From Pseudoselenomonas ruminantium (GTDB lineage Bacteria > Bacillota > Negativicutes > Selenomonadales > Selenomonadaceae), in assembly GCF_900104055.1 (NCBI RefSeq), contig NZ_FNJQ01000016.1, positions 1-64,000 on the forward strand: a DNA stretch of 64,000 bases. The letters run 5' to 3'. Below are positions 53,098 through 60,500 of this stretch, in pieces. Within the stretch, counting starts at the first letter, position 1. Each line of letters opens with the position of its first letter. The translations under genes and the position numbers were made by a program. Under the pieces are notes generated by a model. It was not told the origin of the DNA and did not search any database. It worked only from the letters and a program-made list of their open reading frames with translations.

Positions 53098-53676
53098 GTG
53101 AAGTTTTATCAGGAACTCACCTTGTTGCCGGATGCGGAGATTAGCGAGAACCATATCTGGAGCAAACTGTATCAGCAGCTTCACTTGGCTTTGGCAACGC
53201 AGATGGAAGACGGCAGTAAGGGGAATATTGGTGTCTCGTTTCCGCAATATGAAGATGGCAGAAAGGTTCGGCTGGGCAGTAAACTGCGGATATTTGCGGA
53301 ATCAGAAGATGAATTGAAAGCGTTAGCGATAAGGAAATGGCTGCAACGGTATGAAGATTACATTCATATGACCAGCATCCGTCCTGTGCCGAAGCGGGTG
53401 AATGGCTATGCAGTTTATCGTCGTTATCATCCGGAAGCAAGTTCTATGCAGAAGGCCAGACGCTACGCCAAGCGGCATAATGTATCTTATGATGAAGCCT
53501 TGAAATTATTTCCGCAAGAATGCAGGGATAAGAAAGTTCCCTTTGTGCAGATGCATAGTGAAACGAATCAGCAAAAATATCGCCTTTGTATAGAACGCAT
53601 TGTACAGGATTCGGATCAGGACGTTGGTTTTGGCAGTTATGGTCTGGATAACCAGTCAACTGTGCCGGAATTTTGA
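53098..53676 (+). CDS. csy4: Cas6f / Csy4, crRNA-processing endoribonuclease
   Basis: This protein of about 192 residues cuts the pre-crRNA 3' of the repeat hairpin and stays bound to it. The catalytic His is in YQQLHLALATQ, aligned with His29 of Pseudomonas Csy4, and NIGVSFPQYED follows. The C-terminal part has Arg/Lys-rich helices (KARRYAKRHNVSYDEALKLF) for hairpin contact, then the conserved PFVQMHSETNQQKYRLCIE segment. GTG 53098 is chosen because AAGGGG lies about 8 bases upstream; GTG 53089 is the alternative. It would have to recognise the GAATA-loop, GTATA-loop and mini-CRISPR GCATA-loop hairpins alike. Confidence 0.92.
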   Translation: MKFYQELTLLPDAEISENHIWSKLYQQLHLALATQMEDGSKGNIGVSFPQYEDGRKVRLGSKLRIFAESEDELKALAIRKWLQRYEDYIHMTSIRPVPKRVNGYAVYRRYHPEASSMQKARRYAKRHNVSYDEALKLFPQECRDKKVPFVQMHSETNQQKYRLCIERIVQDSDQDVGFGSYGLDNQSTVPEF

Positions 53677-53804
53677 CCAAAATTTCAGCATGGTACGGGA
53701 ACCCGCATAAAATAAGCGTGTGGGAGAAGGGGTAAAATTAGGGTGAAATGCTATAAATCTGCGGTAAGAGCTTATTTTACGGGGATCTTTAGCGATTGAA
53801 TGCA
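53677..53804 (+). promoter_or_regulatory. Leader of CRISPR array B
   Basis: It matches the leader of array A in three blocks, ACCAAAATTT, TAAAATTAGGGTGAAATG and TGCA just before the first repeat. It begins directly after csy4. Confidence 0.65.
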
Positions 53805-54073
53805 GTGTTCCGCCGTATAGGCGGCTTAGAAAATCTATGAACCGAAAGGAAAGGCGCGAGAATAGTGTTCCGCCGTATAGGCGGCTTAGAAAAAAACCAC
53901 ACCTACTACTTCGGCCAGCATGGTGTGTTCCGCCGTATAGGCGGCTTAGAAAGGAGGACATGGCAAAGTACAAGCAAGCCGCAGGTGTTCCGCCGTATAG
54001 GTGGCTTAGAAACCACTGCACAATCAGTCCCGAAGCATACTTGACATGTTCCGCCGCATAGGAGGTTTAGATG
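53805..54073 (+). CRISPR. CRISPR array B, type I-F (5 repeats, the last degenerate; 4 spacers)
   Basis: Repeats of 28 bp start at 53805, 53865, 53925, 53985 and 54046. Spacers are 32, 32, 32 and 33 bp. Repeats begin GTGTT with stem CCGCC-GTATA-GGCGG and handle CTTAGAAA; they differ from array A at position 4 and in the loop (GTATA against GAATA). Repeat 4 has one change (GGTGG). Repeat 5 is degenerate (GCATA loop, GGAGG, TTTAGATG), as expected at the leader-distal end. Direction is plus. Confidence 0.97.
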
Positions 54074-54118
54074 CACAAGACGTTGACTTTTGTTGCTGTA
54101 TAGGGTAAATTCATAAGT

Positions 54119-54391
54119 ATGATTAAGAAAAGCAAACACCAAGGAAGTATCGAAATGGAGAAGTTTTGCCGGGATATCTGGCGTACCATTGAAGATACGA
54201 TTTTTGAACAACATGGCTGTCTGCTGCCGGCTGGCGATATAACAGTAGATGTGATTCTGCACTGGAACAAGGAGGAAGTGTTGGGATCGTTGAAACGCCG
54301 GGGCAAGATTGCCAGTTGGGTACAGGACAGAGAATTTGAAGATGGCAACATGCGCAGATACAAAATTATCGTAGATAGCGAGAAGATATGA
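54119..54391 (+). CDS. Small hypothetical protein next to CRISPR array B
   Basis: This 90-residue product has no family that I recognise. It reads as a helix (MEKFCRDIWRTIEDTIFEQHG) followed by a strand-rich part (DITVDVILHWNKEEVL) and a basic segment (GSLKRRGKIASWVQDREF). There is no signal or membrane segment. The ribosome site is weak (AGGGTAAA, spaced about 10). It lies 46 bp after the last degenerate repeat and ends at a bidirectional terminator. It could belong to the CRISPR locus or be an unrelated insertion. Confidence 0.5.
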   Translation: MIKKSKHQGSIEMEKFCRDIWRTIEDTIFEQHGCLLPAGDITVDVILHWNKEEVLGSLKRRGKIASWVQDREFEDGNMRRYKIIVDSEKI

Positions 54392-54507
54392 AGGTATTTT
54401 TTAGATGGTTGTTGCACACAAAAAATTCGTATTTGTTTGATCAAGCTATGAAATATGGTATTTTGTGAAGGCAGAACTGCTTCAGCATATGCCCATTCAT
54501 AATACAT

Positions 54508-54547
54508 AAAGCCGCTCCGCTGATGGGTTGTCAGCAGGAGCGGCTTT
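54508..54547. terminator. Bidirectional terminator between convergent genes
   Basis: AAAGCCGCTCC and GGAGCGGCTTT form the outer stem, and GCTGA / TCAGC extend it, with A and T runs on the two sides. It closes the CRISPR region and the minus-strand nitroreductase gene. Confidence 0.88.
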
Positions 54548-54566
54548 TGTGGTGGTAGTCTATTTT

Positions 54567-55139
54567 TCAGTCAAAAACCTTGACGCGGGTTGTAATGTCT
54601 TCAGGCTCTTTGGCATCAGGTTCGGCAGCAATGCCGCCAAACGGCATTTGCGCAACGAGTTTCCATGAATCCGGGAGATTGAATAGCTTTTTTACAGCAT
54701 CGTCAATGACTGGATTGTAGTGCTGGATATTGGCACCAACATTCAGGTCACGCAGAGCTGTCCAGATGGTGAACTGCAGCATGCCATTCGCTTGTTGTGA
54801 CCAGATGGGAAAATTAGGGGCATAAGCAGGGTATTGTTCCTGTAAATTTTTTACGACATCTTCATCATAGAAGTACAGCACCGTGCCAGCTCCGGCCTTG
54901 AAACTGTCGATTTTCTCGCGAGCGACTTTTCCGCCAAATGCATCGTAAATCGCATCCCATAGCTCATCATGTTTGCTGTTCATGGCTAGGACGACGCGGG
55001 CTGACTTCATGTTAAAAGCATCAGGAACCAGCTCTGTGGCCTGTTGGACAATTTCCTTGATCTTGATTGCATCAACCGGCAGCTCCTTTAAAAGCTGATA
55101 GTAGCTGCGGCGCTTGTGGATGGACTCAAGCATACTCAT
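54567..55139 (-). CDS. Nitroreductase-family oxidoreductase
   Basis: This 190-residue FMN-dependent nitroreductase-like protein belongs to the subgroup that starts IHKRRSYYQLLKELPV, has FNMKSARVV and GAGTVLYFYDED, and ends with AQMPFGGIAAEPDAKEPED, as in the HBN1/Frm2-like branch. The start is ATG at 55139 (MSMLES), because GGAGGG sits just upstream on the minus strand. It stands alone. Reduction of nitro compounds or quinones is likely; the natural substrate is unknown. Confidence 0.88.
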   Translation of the reverse strand: MSMLESIHKRRSYYQLLKELPVDAIKIKEIVQQATELVPDAFNMKSARVVLAMNSKHDELWDAIYDAFGGKVAREKIDSFKAGAGTVLYFYDEDVVKNLQEQYPAYAPNFPIWSQQANGMLQFTIWTALRDLNVGANIQHYNPVIDDAVKKLFNLPDSWKLVAQMPFGGIAAEPDAKEPEDITTRVKVFD

Positions 55140-55247
55140 GGTGTTTCCCTCCGTATTCATTTAAAAGATTCATGGTCTTTCAACTATAGGCTCTATTCGT
55201 CAAAGGATGTTTATATCCTGCTGGAATGATGCTGGCAGCAGAAATAT

Positions 55248-55346
55248 TTGGACAATTAGACTTCTTCATGTTAGAATAAGATTAGGAGAGCGTTATATAC
55301 GTGACGGAGTCCCCAAGGTTTTGTGTATTGACTTGGGGACTCTTTT
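55248..55346 (+). ncRNA. Candidate short transcript ending in a strong terminator
   Basis: TTGGAC (55248-55253), an 18-bp spacer and TAGAAT (55272-55277) precede, by about 30 bp, a terminator with stem GAGTCCCCAAG / CTTGGGGACTC and TTTT (55307-55346). No gene lies between them. The short RNA of about 60 nt could be a small RNA or an attenuated leader; evidence is only this layout. Confidence 0.3.
55307..55346. terminator. Strong intergenic terminator
   Basis: An 11-bp perfect GC-rich stem (GAGTCCCCAAG / CTTGGGGACTC) is followed by TTTTCGTT. It lies between the nitroreductase and the next minus-strand gene, with no gene ending at it on the plus strand. Confidence 0.8.
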
Positions 55347-55467
55347 CGTTGTATAAATAATTTTTAATTATCTATTGATTTTCATTCTCAATAGTGCTAT
55401 ATTATATACAGGCTTTCGTTAAAGCTCTCCTAAAATATAATACACAGCAAAGAACCGGACGTACTGC

Positions 55468-55986
55468 TCATGCGTCCGGTTCTTTGTCTTCGGCATTATC
55501 GTTTGTATCGCAGTTGTCAAAATCACTGCAGCTGCTGTCATCACGACGGTCGTGGTCATAGTACGAGCTGGAATGATTATGAGAAAAGTGGTCGTCGTCA
55601 TCGCAGAAGGCATGAGCACCGAAAATGCTGAAATTGTAAATGGTTCTGTTGCTGCTATTGGATTGATGAGTGCGGCCATCTGAATATCGATCATATTCGG
55701 CCAGTTCATCTAGCGCATCCTGAAGGCTATAGCCGTTGTCCAGCAGGTACTCGATATCATTTACAGCGAAATATTGACCATTGGGCGCTTTATATTGGGA
55801 AAGGTATTTGGGGCAGCGTGAAAGTGCATCCTTGGCATCTTGGAGACTGTAGCCGTTATTTACCAGGTATTCGATATCGTTGCGTTCAAAGAACTGGCCG
55901 CTGGGGGCACAGTAGGGGGAAAGCCTATTCAATTCGTCATAGACTTTTTGTGCTTCGGGACTGGTCGTAATATTGTTGGATGACAT
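55468..55986 (-). CDS. Hypothetical protein with two tandem helical repeats and an Asp/Ser/His-rich tail
   Basis: This 172-residue protein contains two copies of a unit of about 40 residues. Each unit has GQ(F/Y)F followed by NDIEYL and NGYSLQDA (residues about 33-58 and 71-96). A low-complexity, acidic and His/Ser-rich tail follows (about 105-172). ATG at 55986 has GGAGGG upstream on the minus strand. It has no signal peptide. The repeats look like small helix pairs that could bind a partner. Function is unknown and I recognise no family. Confidence 0.65.
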   Translation of the reverse strand: MSSNNITTSPEAQKVYDELNRLSPYCAPSGQFFERNDIEYLVNNGYSLQDAKDALSRCPKYLSQYKAPNGQYFAVNDIEYLLDNGYSLQDALDELAEYDRYSDGRTHQSNSSNRTIYNFSIFGAHAFCDDDDHFSHNHSSSYYDHDRRDDSSCSDFDNCDTNDNAEDKEPDA

Positions 55987-56073
55987 AGAAAGTTCCCTCC
56001 GTATAAACGATGATATGTGTGACAAGTTTTTACGGATTTACCTTATCATAAATTTATTAAATTTTTCTTAGTT

Positions 56074-56214
56074 TCAGGGAAGTTTTTTCTCGAAGCGGAA
56101 CATTCCTTCGGGGTATACCCTGGCCCCATAGTTGAAGGCCTCCTGATTGTCTCGGATAAACTGCTCTCTGTCATCAACTTGCAGGGGGAGAAGCGTTATC
56201 TTCATATTTTTCAT
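56074..56214 (-). pseudogene. Truncated GNAT-like acetyltransferase N-terminus
   Basis: A 46-codon frame begins MKNMKITLLPLQVDDREQFI and continues RDNQEAFNYGA, which resembles the N-terminus of GNAT-family acetyltransferases that run to about 150 residues. It ends after GMFRFEKKLP with a stop. The acetyl-CoA binding core is missing, so this is probably a relic. It lies in an otherwise gene-poor gap. Confidence 0.5.
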
Positions 56215-56398
56215 GGTACTCACCTTGCTTTCATATTCATTTTGCATCAAGTATATTATAACGCTGGGGGAAATAGGCTGTCCATAAAAGGATAGGGAAT
56301 GCAGGCAATAAAATATCCGAGGTTTTATGCCTTGAAGTTTTTGGGTTACTTAAAAATTTAATCATGGTCTAATATTATAGTGATATAATTTATTGAAA

Positions 56399-56426
56399 TT
56401 GACATGAAAAAACTATACTTTAATAT
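56399..56426 (+). promoter_or_regulatory. Promoter of the 248-residue hypothetical gene
   Basis: TTGACA (56399-56404), 16-bp spacer, TAATAT (56421-56426), 33 bp before the start codon. Confidence 0.6.
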
Positions 56427-56459
56427 ATCATAGATGCTATAGTGGAGAAGGAGATTATT

Positions 56460-57206
56460 ATGTACGCAATTATCAATAAAGGGGATGGCCAGTACTATAC
56501 ATCAACTGTCTTTGCCTATTATGAGGATAATAATAATGATGATGGTGAGATAGATTGCTGGGACTGGTATTATATTGTGTTGAATGAGAGTAGGACGGCA
56601 TTAGTTAAGCACTATGTGTTCGATGCTACAGCTAATCCGTATCTGCATAAGATGGTTATTGTTACAGATAGAGATAAGAGTAATTGGAATGTTGATGGCG
56701 AAACAGGAATCGGTGAAATAAATCTTGTAAAGAAGAATGACTTATTAAAAATGGTAGAGCAGGGAACGGTGTCTGATGAACTGTTAGCGATAGATGAAAT
56801 TTATAAATTTAATGAATACCCTGAAATACAAGACTTCAAAGATATTGATAATTTAATGACCGTATCTGGATATTTTCATGATGCTTATATTGACCATTAT
56901 GAAGAAAAAGATGGTACACTTTATGTATTATTCGATGGTATCTGGGGAGGAAAGGTAGAAGTTTGGTTTAGTGGCGATGTGAAATATGATGTTAGCAGGG
57001 GAAATTTAGACGAAAGATATGATCCTACTTGGTATGGTGCGACGATGCTAATAGAAAACGGATTTATATATTTGGTTAATGGCGATAACGTAACTGCGGA
57101 AAAGATAGGGGATGATTACTGTTGGTTCAAGGCACGGAAAGTCAAATATCATGTTATACCTAATCTGGAACATACTGGTGTAAGAGGAGAAGCACAAGTT
57201 TTGTGA
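56460..57206 (+). CDS. Hypothetical acidic protein
   Basis: This 248-residue protein is rich in Asp, Glu, Tyr and Trp, and I recognise no family. The N-terminal half has YYTSTVFAYYEDNNNDDGEID; the C-terminal half has SGYFHDAYIDHYEEKDGTLYVLFDG (56862-56936) and WYGATMLIENGFIYLVNG, predicted to be beta-rich. It has no signal peptide or membrane helix. ATG 56460 has GGAGAAGGAG upstream; GTG 56442 is in frame but overlaps that site. Base composition is more AT-rich than the core genes, in line with recent acquisition. Soluble immunity-type or phage-related roles are possible but unsupported. Confidence 0.6.
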   Translation: MYAIINKGDGQYYTSTVFAYYEDNNNDDGEIDCWDWYYIVLNESRTALVKHYVFDATANPYLHKMVIVTDRDKSNWNVDGETGIGEINLVKKNDLLKMVEQGTVSDELLAIDEIYKFNEYPEIQDFKDIDNLMTVSGYFHDAYIDHYEEKDGTLYVLFDGIWGGKVEVWFSGDVKYDVSRGNLDERYDPTWYGATMLIENGFIYLVNGDNVTAEKIGDDYCWFKARKVKYHVIPNLEHTGVRGEAQVL

Positions 57207-57242
57207 AAACGATTGTTGATTTTGAAGGATGGATAGAGAAAA

Positions 57243-57421
57243 ATGACTGCTGATGATTTTGTAAAACTATGCTACGAAGAAAAAGAAGCTATGTTAAATC
57301 TTACTTTGAAGAAGATACGAATCTTTCAGTAGGAATAATGATAAAAAAATTAATACAATCAGGCACGGATAAGGAAGAACTTTATAGATTGATAGATGCT
57401 ATATTAGCAGAAAGTTATTAA
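57243..57421 (+). pseudogene. Frameshifted small gene
   Basis: The frame from ATG 57243 reads MTADDFVKLCYEEKEAM. After a one-base shift near 57290 the protein continues sensibly as YVKSYFEEDTNLSVGIMIKK and then LIDAILAESY, ending at 57419-57421. Joined, these would give about 58 residues. The family is not recognised; such small helical proteins occur as immunity or antitoxin-like products. As it stands it is broken. Confidence 0.5.
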
Positions 57422-57439
57422 GAATATAAGGGTGCGATA

Positions 57440-57916
57440 ATGGAAATAGAACGTCAATTCTTGGTGGATGAGTTGCCTGAATTACCTGCAAAATATGAGG
57501 TATTGCGTCAGGGATATGTGTCATTAGAGCCTGAAATTCGTATCCGGCAGATAGGTAATGATCGTTTCATGTTGACTGTGAAGCGTGGTGCAGGACTGGT
57601 ACGGGAAGAATGGGAGACGGATATAAATAGGCATGAATTTGAAAATCTGGCATCAAGGCTGTGGCCGGGAACGATAATGGTGGAAAAACATCGCTATATG
57701 TTCGTGCTGTCAGATGGACACAGGGCAGAACTTCATGTACATGTTGGGCATTTAGCAGGTTTTAACTATGTGGAAGTAGAATTTTCGACAAGGGAAGAGG
57801 CCATGTCGTTTATACCGCCTGCATGGTTTGGCCGGGAAGTCACGGAAGATGCGAGATTTTCCTATGGGACATTGGCACAGGCTGATGGTATGGAAATTGT
57901 GAAGCAGCTATTTTGA
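57440..57916 (+). CDS. CYTH-domain protein (triphosphate tunnel metalloenzyme family)
   Basis: This 158-residue protein has the CYTH plan: the N-terminal strand EIERQFLV, strands with EIRIRQIGNDRFMLTVKRG and VREEWETDI, KHRYMF, and FNYVEVEFSTREEAMSF. The family's ExExK signature reads EIERQ here, so the usual Lys is Gln at residue 6. Related proteins hydrolyse inorganic triphosphate or make cAMP, and this change may alter that. It starts 18 bp after the frameshifted gene. Function is inferred from fold only. Confidence 0.85.
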   Translation: MEIERQFLVDELPELPAKYEVLRQGYVSLEPEIRIRQIGNDRFMLTVKRGAGLVREEWETDINRHEFENLASRLWPGTIMVEKHRYMFVLSDGHRAELHVHVGHLAGFNYVEVEFSTREEAMSFIPPAWFGREVTEDARFSYGTLAQADGMEIVKQLF

Positions 57917-57987
57917 ACTATTGAAATTTAGAAGGGCTAAGATAAATTTAATCTTCCTTTGCTATCCTAGCTAAGGAGGTGTTGAAT

Positions 57988-58665
57988 ATGGATGATGAAA
58001 ACTTTGCTACATCCGCTCGATTCCTGGTGTTTCTAGGAATGGTGTTTTTGGCCTTATTCTTTGTTGATGAACACAAGATGGAAGTATTTGTGTTTGCCTG
58101 TGCTGTGGCGCTGTATCTGGAAGCTCACAAAGAAGGTTGGCAGAGTCCGTTGATAGAATGGCCAGAAGAACTATCGTTTCTCTCAACCTGCTATTATGCA
58201 TCATTGAAATTATTAAAGCTGGGTGCCATTGTTGAGACCGTTGTACTAATCTATTTGTTTTGGAATGATGTGATGCATAGCCCACAGTTATTTCATATTA
58301 CAGGTATAATATATCTGGTAAATGTTATTTGGCTATCTGCAACAGCTGGTGTACTATCAATTTGCTGGTCTATACATGATAAGTGGGCTGAGCGAACAGG
58401 CAATATAACTATAGCATCATTAAAGCCGCCTTTTACCCAGGGGCACAGAGGCTTCAAGACTTGGAGCTGGCTGCTTATGGATGCAGTTGTAATAATGGCA
58501 TTGGTTATCATGTATGTGGATCATTATGCTCTAAAGCAGTTTGACGTATTCGAATTGACAATCGTATGCGCTGCATATTTTGTTTTGATGATTCCGCTGC
58601 AGTTGTGGATGTATTTTCATTATAAAGGCCTGCTGCCTAATGCGTTGCCCAAGGCGGAGCGCTGA
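57988..58665 (+). CDS. Hypothetical integral membrane protein
   Basis: This 225-residue protein has about six hydrophobic segments (FLVFLGMVFLALFFV, VFVFACAVALYL, IVETVVLIYLFW, GIIYLVNVIWLSATAGVLSI, LLMDAVVIMALVIMYV and LTIVCAAYFVLMIPLQLWMY). Short charged loops separate them. ATG 57988 has AAGGAGG upstream. I recognise no family. It ends directly before the IS200/IS605 left end. Role unknown. Confidence 0.65.
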   Translation: MDDENFATSARFLVFLGMVFLALFFVDEHKMEVFVFACAVALYLEAHKEGWQSPLIEWPEELSFLSTCYYASLKLLKLGAIVETVVLIYLFWNDVMHSPQLFHITGIIYLVNVIWLSATAGVLSICWSIHDKWAERTGNITIASLKPPFTQGHRGFKTWSWLLMDAVVIMALVIMYVDHYALKQFDVFELTIVCAAYFVLMIPLQLWMYFHYKGLLPNALPKAER

Positions 58666-58790
58666 CAGAAAGAGCTATGTGCATTTTATCGAATGCGGCG
58701 TAAAACCCTAGCTTCAGATATGGGGATATAAGCCGCGTCCGCCGAAGTTACGTAAGTAATTGAAGGTGGACAATAAATTTTTGACTTGTG

Positions 58791-58819
58791 TTGTATTAGA
58801 TTTCTTTAAGCAGTATAAT
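58791..58819 (+). promoter_or_regulatory. Promoter of tnpA
   Basis: TTGTAT (58791-58796), 17-bp spacer, TATAAT (58814-58819). Transcription would start at or near the ATG at 58826, so the message may be nearly leaderless. Confidence 0.6.
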
Positions 58820-58825
58820 ATTAAC

Positions 58826-59245
58826 ATGAAAGAAATTAAGGAGATAAAATACCATTCGAGTCATGATATTGTGTACTCCTGTAAGTATCATATTGTGTTC
58901 TGTCCTAAATATCGTAGAAAAGTGTTGGTCAATGGCGTTGACACCAGACTAAAGGAGCTGGTCAAGTCAATCTGTGAAGAAATCCAAGTCGATGTAATCG
59001 AAATGGAAATCATGCCAGACCATGTGCATCTTCTGCTAGAGGTTCATCCACAGTTCGGCATCCACAAAGCCGTAAAGACTATCAAGGGCAAGACCTCCCG
59101 TATCTTGAGGCAGGAATTTCCATGGCTGACAACTAAACTGCCTAGCCTATGGACAAACAGCTATTTTTGCTCCACTGTCGGTGGTGCTCCGCTTAACATC
59201 GTGAAGCAGTATATCGAGAATCAGAAAACATCGCAAAGGAAGTGA
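58826..59245 (+). CDS. tnpA: IS200/IS605 TnpA, single-strand Y1 transposase
   Basis: This 139-residue HUH transposase cuts and joins the top strand of the element. The HUH motif is in MPDHVHLLLEV (His 66 and 68) and the catalytic Tyr at about 129 is in NIVKQYIENQ. The N-terminus SSHDIVYSCKYHIVFCPKYRR is typical. Start ATG 58826 lacks a Shine-Dalgarno and sits at the predicted transcript start. The frame is open upstream to 58760, but that part is less conserved in type. Length is normal, so it is probably active. Confidence 0.93.
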   Translation: MKEIKEIKYHSSHDIVYSCKYHIVFCPKYRRKVLVNGVDTRLKELVKSICEEIQVDVIEMEIMPDHVHLLLEVHPQFGIHKAVKTIKGKTSRILRQEFPWLTTKLPSLWTNSYFCSTVGGAPLNIVKQYIENQKTSQRK

Positions 59246-59249
59246 GAAA

Positions 59250-60371
59250 ATGGAAAAATACACAATGGGATTCAAGTTCAGGATATACCCCAATCATACC
59301 CAGCAGGAGCTAATCAATCGTACCTTGGGCTGTTGTCGATTTGTGTTCAACCATTTTCTGGCCATCCGCAGGGACGAGTGGACTGCAAATCATAAGTCTG
59401 TAAACTATAATCAAACCAGTGCCATGCTGACGGATTTGAAAAGATACGAAGAATACAGCTGGCTGAAACAGGTGGACAGCATGGCGTTGCAGGAGTCCCT
59501 GAAAAATCTCGATACAGCATACCAGAATTTCTTCAAGCACCAATCAAGATACCCCCGCTTCAAGTCCAAGCACAACCATAGTCAATCCTACCGCACCAGG
59601 AATCAGAGCAATGGCATCCGTATCTTAGGGAATCGAATCAAGCTGCCTAAAATCGGAGCTGTGAAAATCAAGCAGAGCCGAGAATTTGACGGGCGAATCC
59701 TTAATGCTACGGTCAGTCGTACTGCTTCTGGCAAATACTTTGTGTCTATATGCGTAGAATTGGACAGGGAAAATTTGCTCAAGACCAATGATGGCGGGCA
59801 AATAGGTATTGATGTAGGCTTGAAGGAATTCTATTCGGACAGCAACGGGAATACTGTTGCCAACCCTAGAATTCTACGGTGTTTGACAAGAAAGCTCGTG
59901 CGAGAACAAAGATGGCTTTCCAGAAAAATGCCAAGATCTGTCAATCGTGGCAAGGCTCGTATCCGTGTTGCCAAAGTCCATGAGCGTATATCCAATATCC
60001 GCAAAGACTTTCTGCACAAAACTTCTACAGCGTTGGTTAGAAAGAATAAAACCATAGCCATAGAACATCTGCAAATCAAAAACATGATGAGGAATCACAA
60101 ACTGGCTCGTGCTATATCAGACGTAAGCTGGTCTGAGCTCTTCCGTCAGCTTGAATACAAGGCAGAATTGCATGGCTCTGAAATCTTGAAGGTAGACACA
60201 TTCTACCCGTCAAGCCAGACCTGTTCAAAATGCGGATACCAGAACAAGGAAACTAAGAATCTTGGTATCAGGGATTGGACTTGCCCTGCATGTGGTTCAC
60301 ATCATGACCGAGATGCCAATGCAGCAATAAATATACTGCGAAAGGCAATAGAACAAAAACAGGTTGCTTAA
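59250..60371 (+). CDS. tnpB: IS200/IS605 TnpB, RNA-guided RuvC nuclease
   Basis: This 373-residue TnpB is the ancestor-type of Cas12. RuvC acidic residues are visible: Asp 188 (IGIDVGLKEF), Glu 272 (IAIEHLQIKNM) and Asp about 355 (HHDRDANAAINI). A zinc ribbon has Cys pairs CSKCGYQ and CPACGS. The N-terminus FKFRIYPNHTQQELINRTLG is the usual start. It begins 4 bp after tnpA. It would use an RNA from the element's right end to cut the empty donor site and help the element to persist. All motifs are intact. Confidence 0.94.
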   Translation: MEKYTMGFKFRIYPNHTQQELINRTLGCCRFVFNHFLAIRRDEWTANHKSVNYNQTSAMLTDLKRYEEYSWLKQVDSMALQESLKNLDTAYQNFFKHQSRYPRFKSKHNHSQSYRTRNQSNGIRILGNRIKLPKIGAVKIKQSREFDGRILNATVSRTASGKYFVSICVELDRENLLKTNDGGQIGIDVGLKEFYSDSNGNTVANPRILRCLTRKLVREQRWLSRKMPRSVNRGKARIRVAKVHERISNIRKDFLHKTSTALVRKNKTIAIEHLQIKNMMRNHKLARAISDVSWSELFRQLEYKAELHGSEILKVDTFYPSSQTCSKCGYQNKETKNLGIRDWTCPACGSHHDRDANAAINILRKAIEQKQVA

Positions 60372-60500
60372 CATAAATTAGTACCGTGGGACACACGGGA
60401 ATTTACGCTTGGGGAGAACGTGTAAGTCAAACTGGCTACGGCCAAACCGCAGTGTTCAGCGAACCAAGAATCCCCTGCCTTTAGGCATGGGGAGTGTCAA
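60372..60500 (+). ncRNA. Probable TnpB guide (omega) RNA region and right end
   Basis: By analogy with known IS605 elements, the 3' end of tnpB and the right end give a structured RNA whose 3' part reads into the flanking DNA as guide. Here the sequence has ACCGTGGGACACACGGG, a CGTGTAAG segment and the terminal hairpin. The guide would begin at 60501, within the VWA gene. Exact ends are not determinable from sequence. Confidence 0.5.

Larger units (their letters stand above)
58672..60500 (+). mobile_element. IS200/IS605-family element with tnpA and tnpB
   Basis: The right end has the imperfect hairpin CCCCTGCC-TTTA-GGCATGGGG (60472-60492) and ends in TCAA at 60497-60500, as in IS605-type ends. 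The next base starts the interior of a VWA gene. The left end is not sharply defined; it includes a hairpin around 58708-58728 (CCCTAG...TATGGGG). The two genes are in the same direction, separated by 4 bp. The 3' stretch after tnpB (60372-60500) overlaps the expected guide (omega) RNA. Confidence 0.88.

Noticed and set aside
43792-54073. A CRISPR-associated transposon (I-F3, Tn7-like)
   Set aside because: cas1 and cas2-3 are present and intact and there are no tnsA, tnsB, tnsC or tniQ genes. The degenerate repeats resemble I-F3 atypical repeats only superficially and point to the csy promoter instead.
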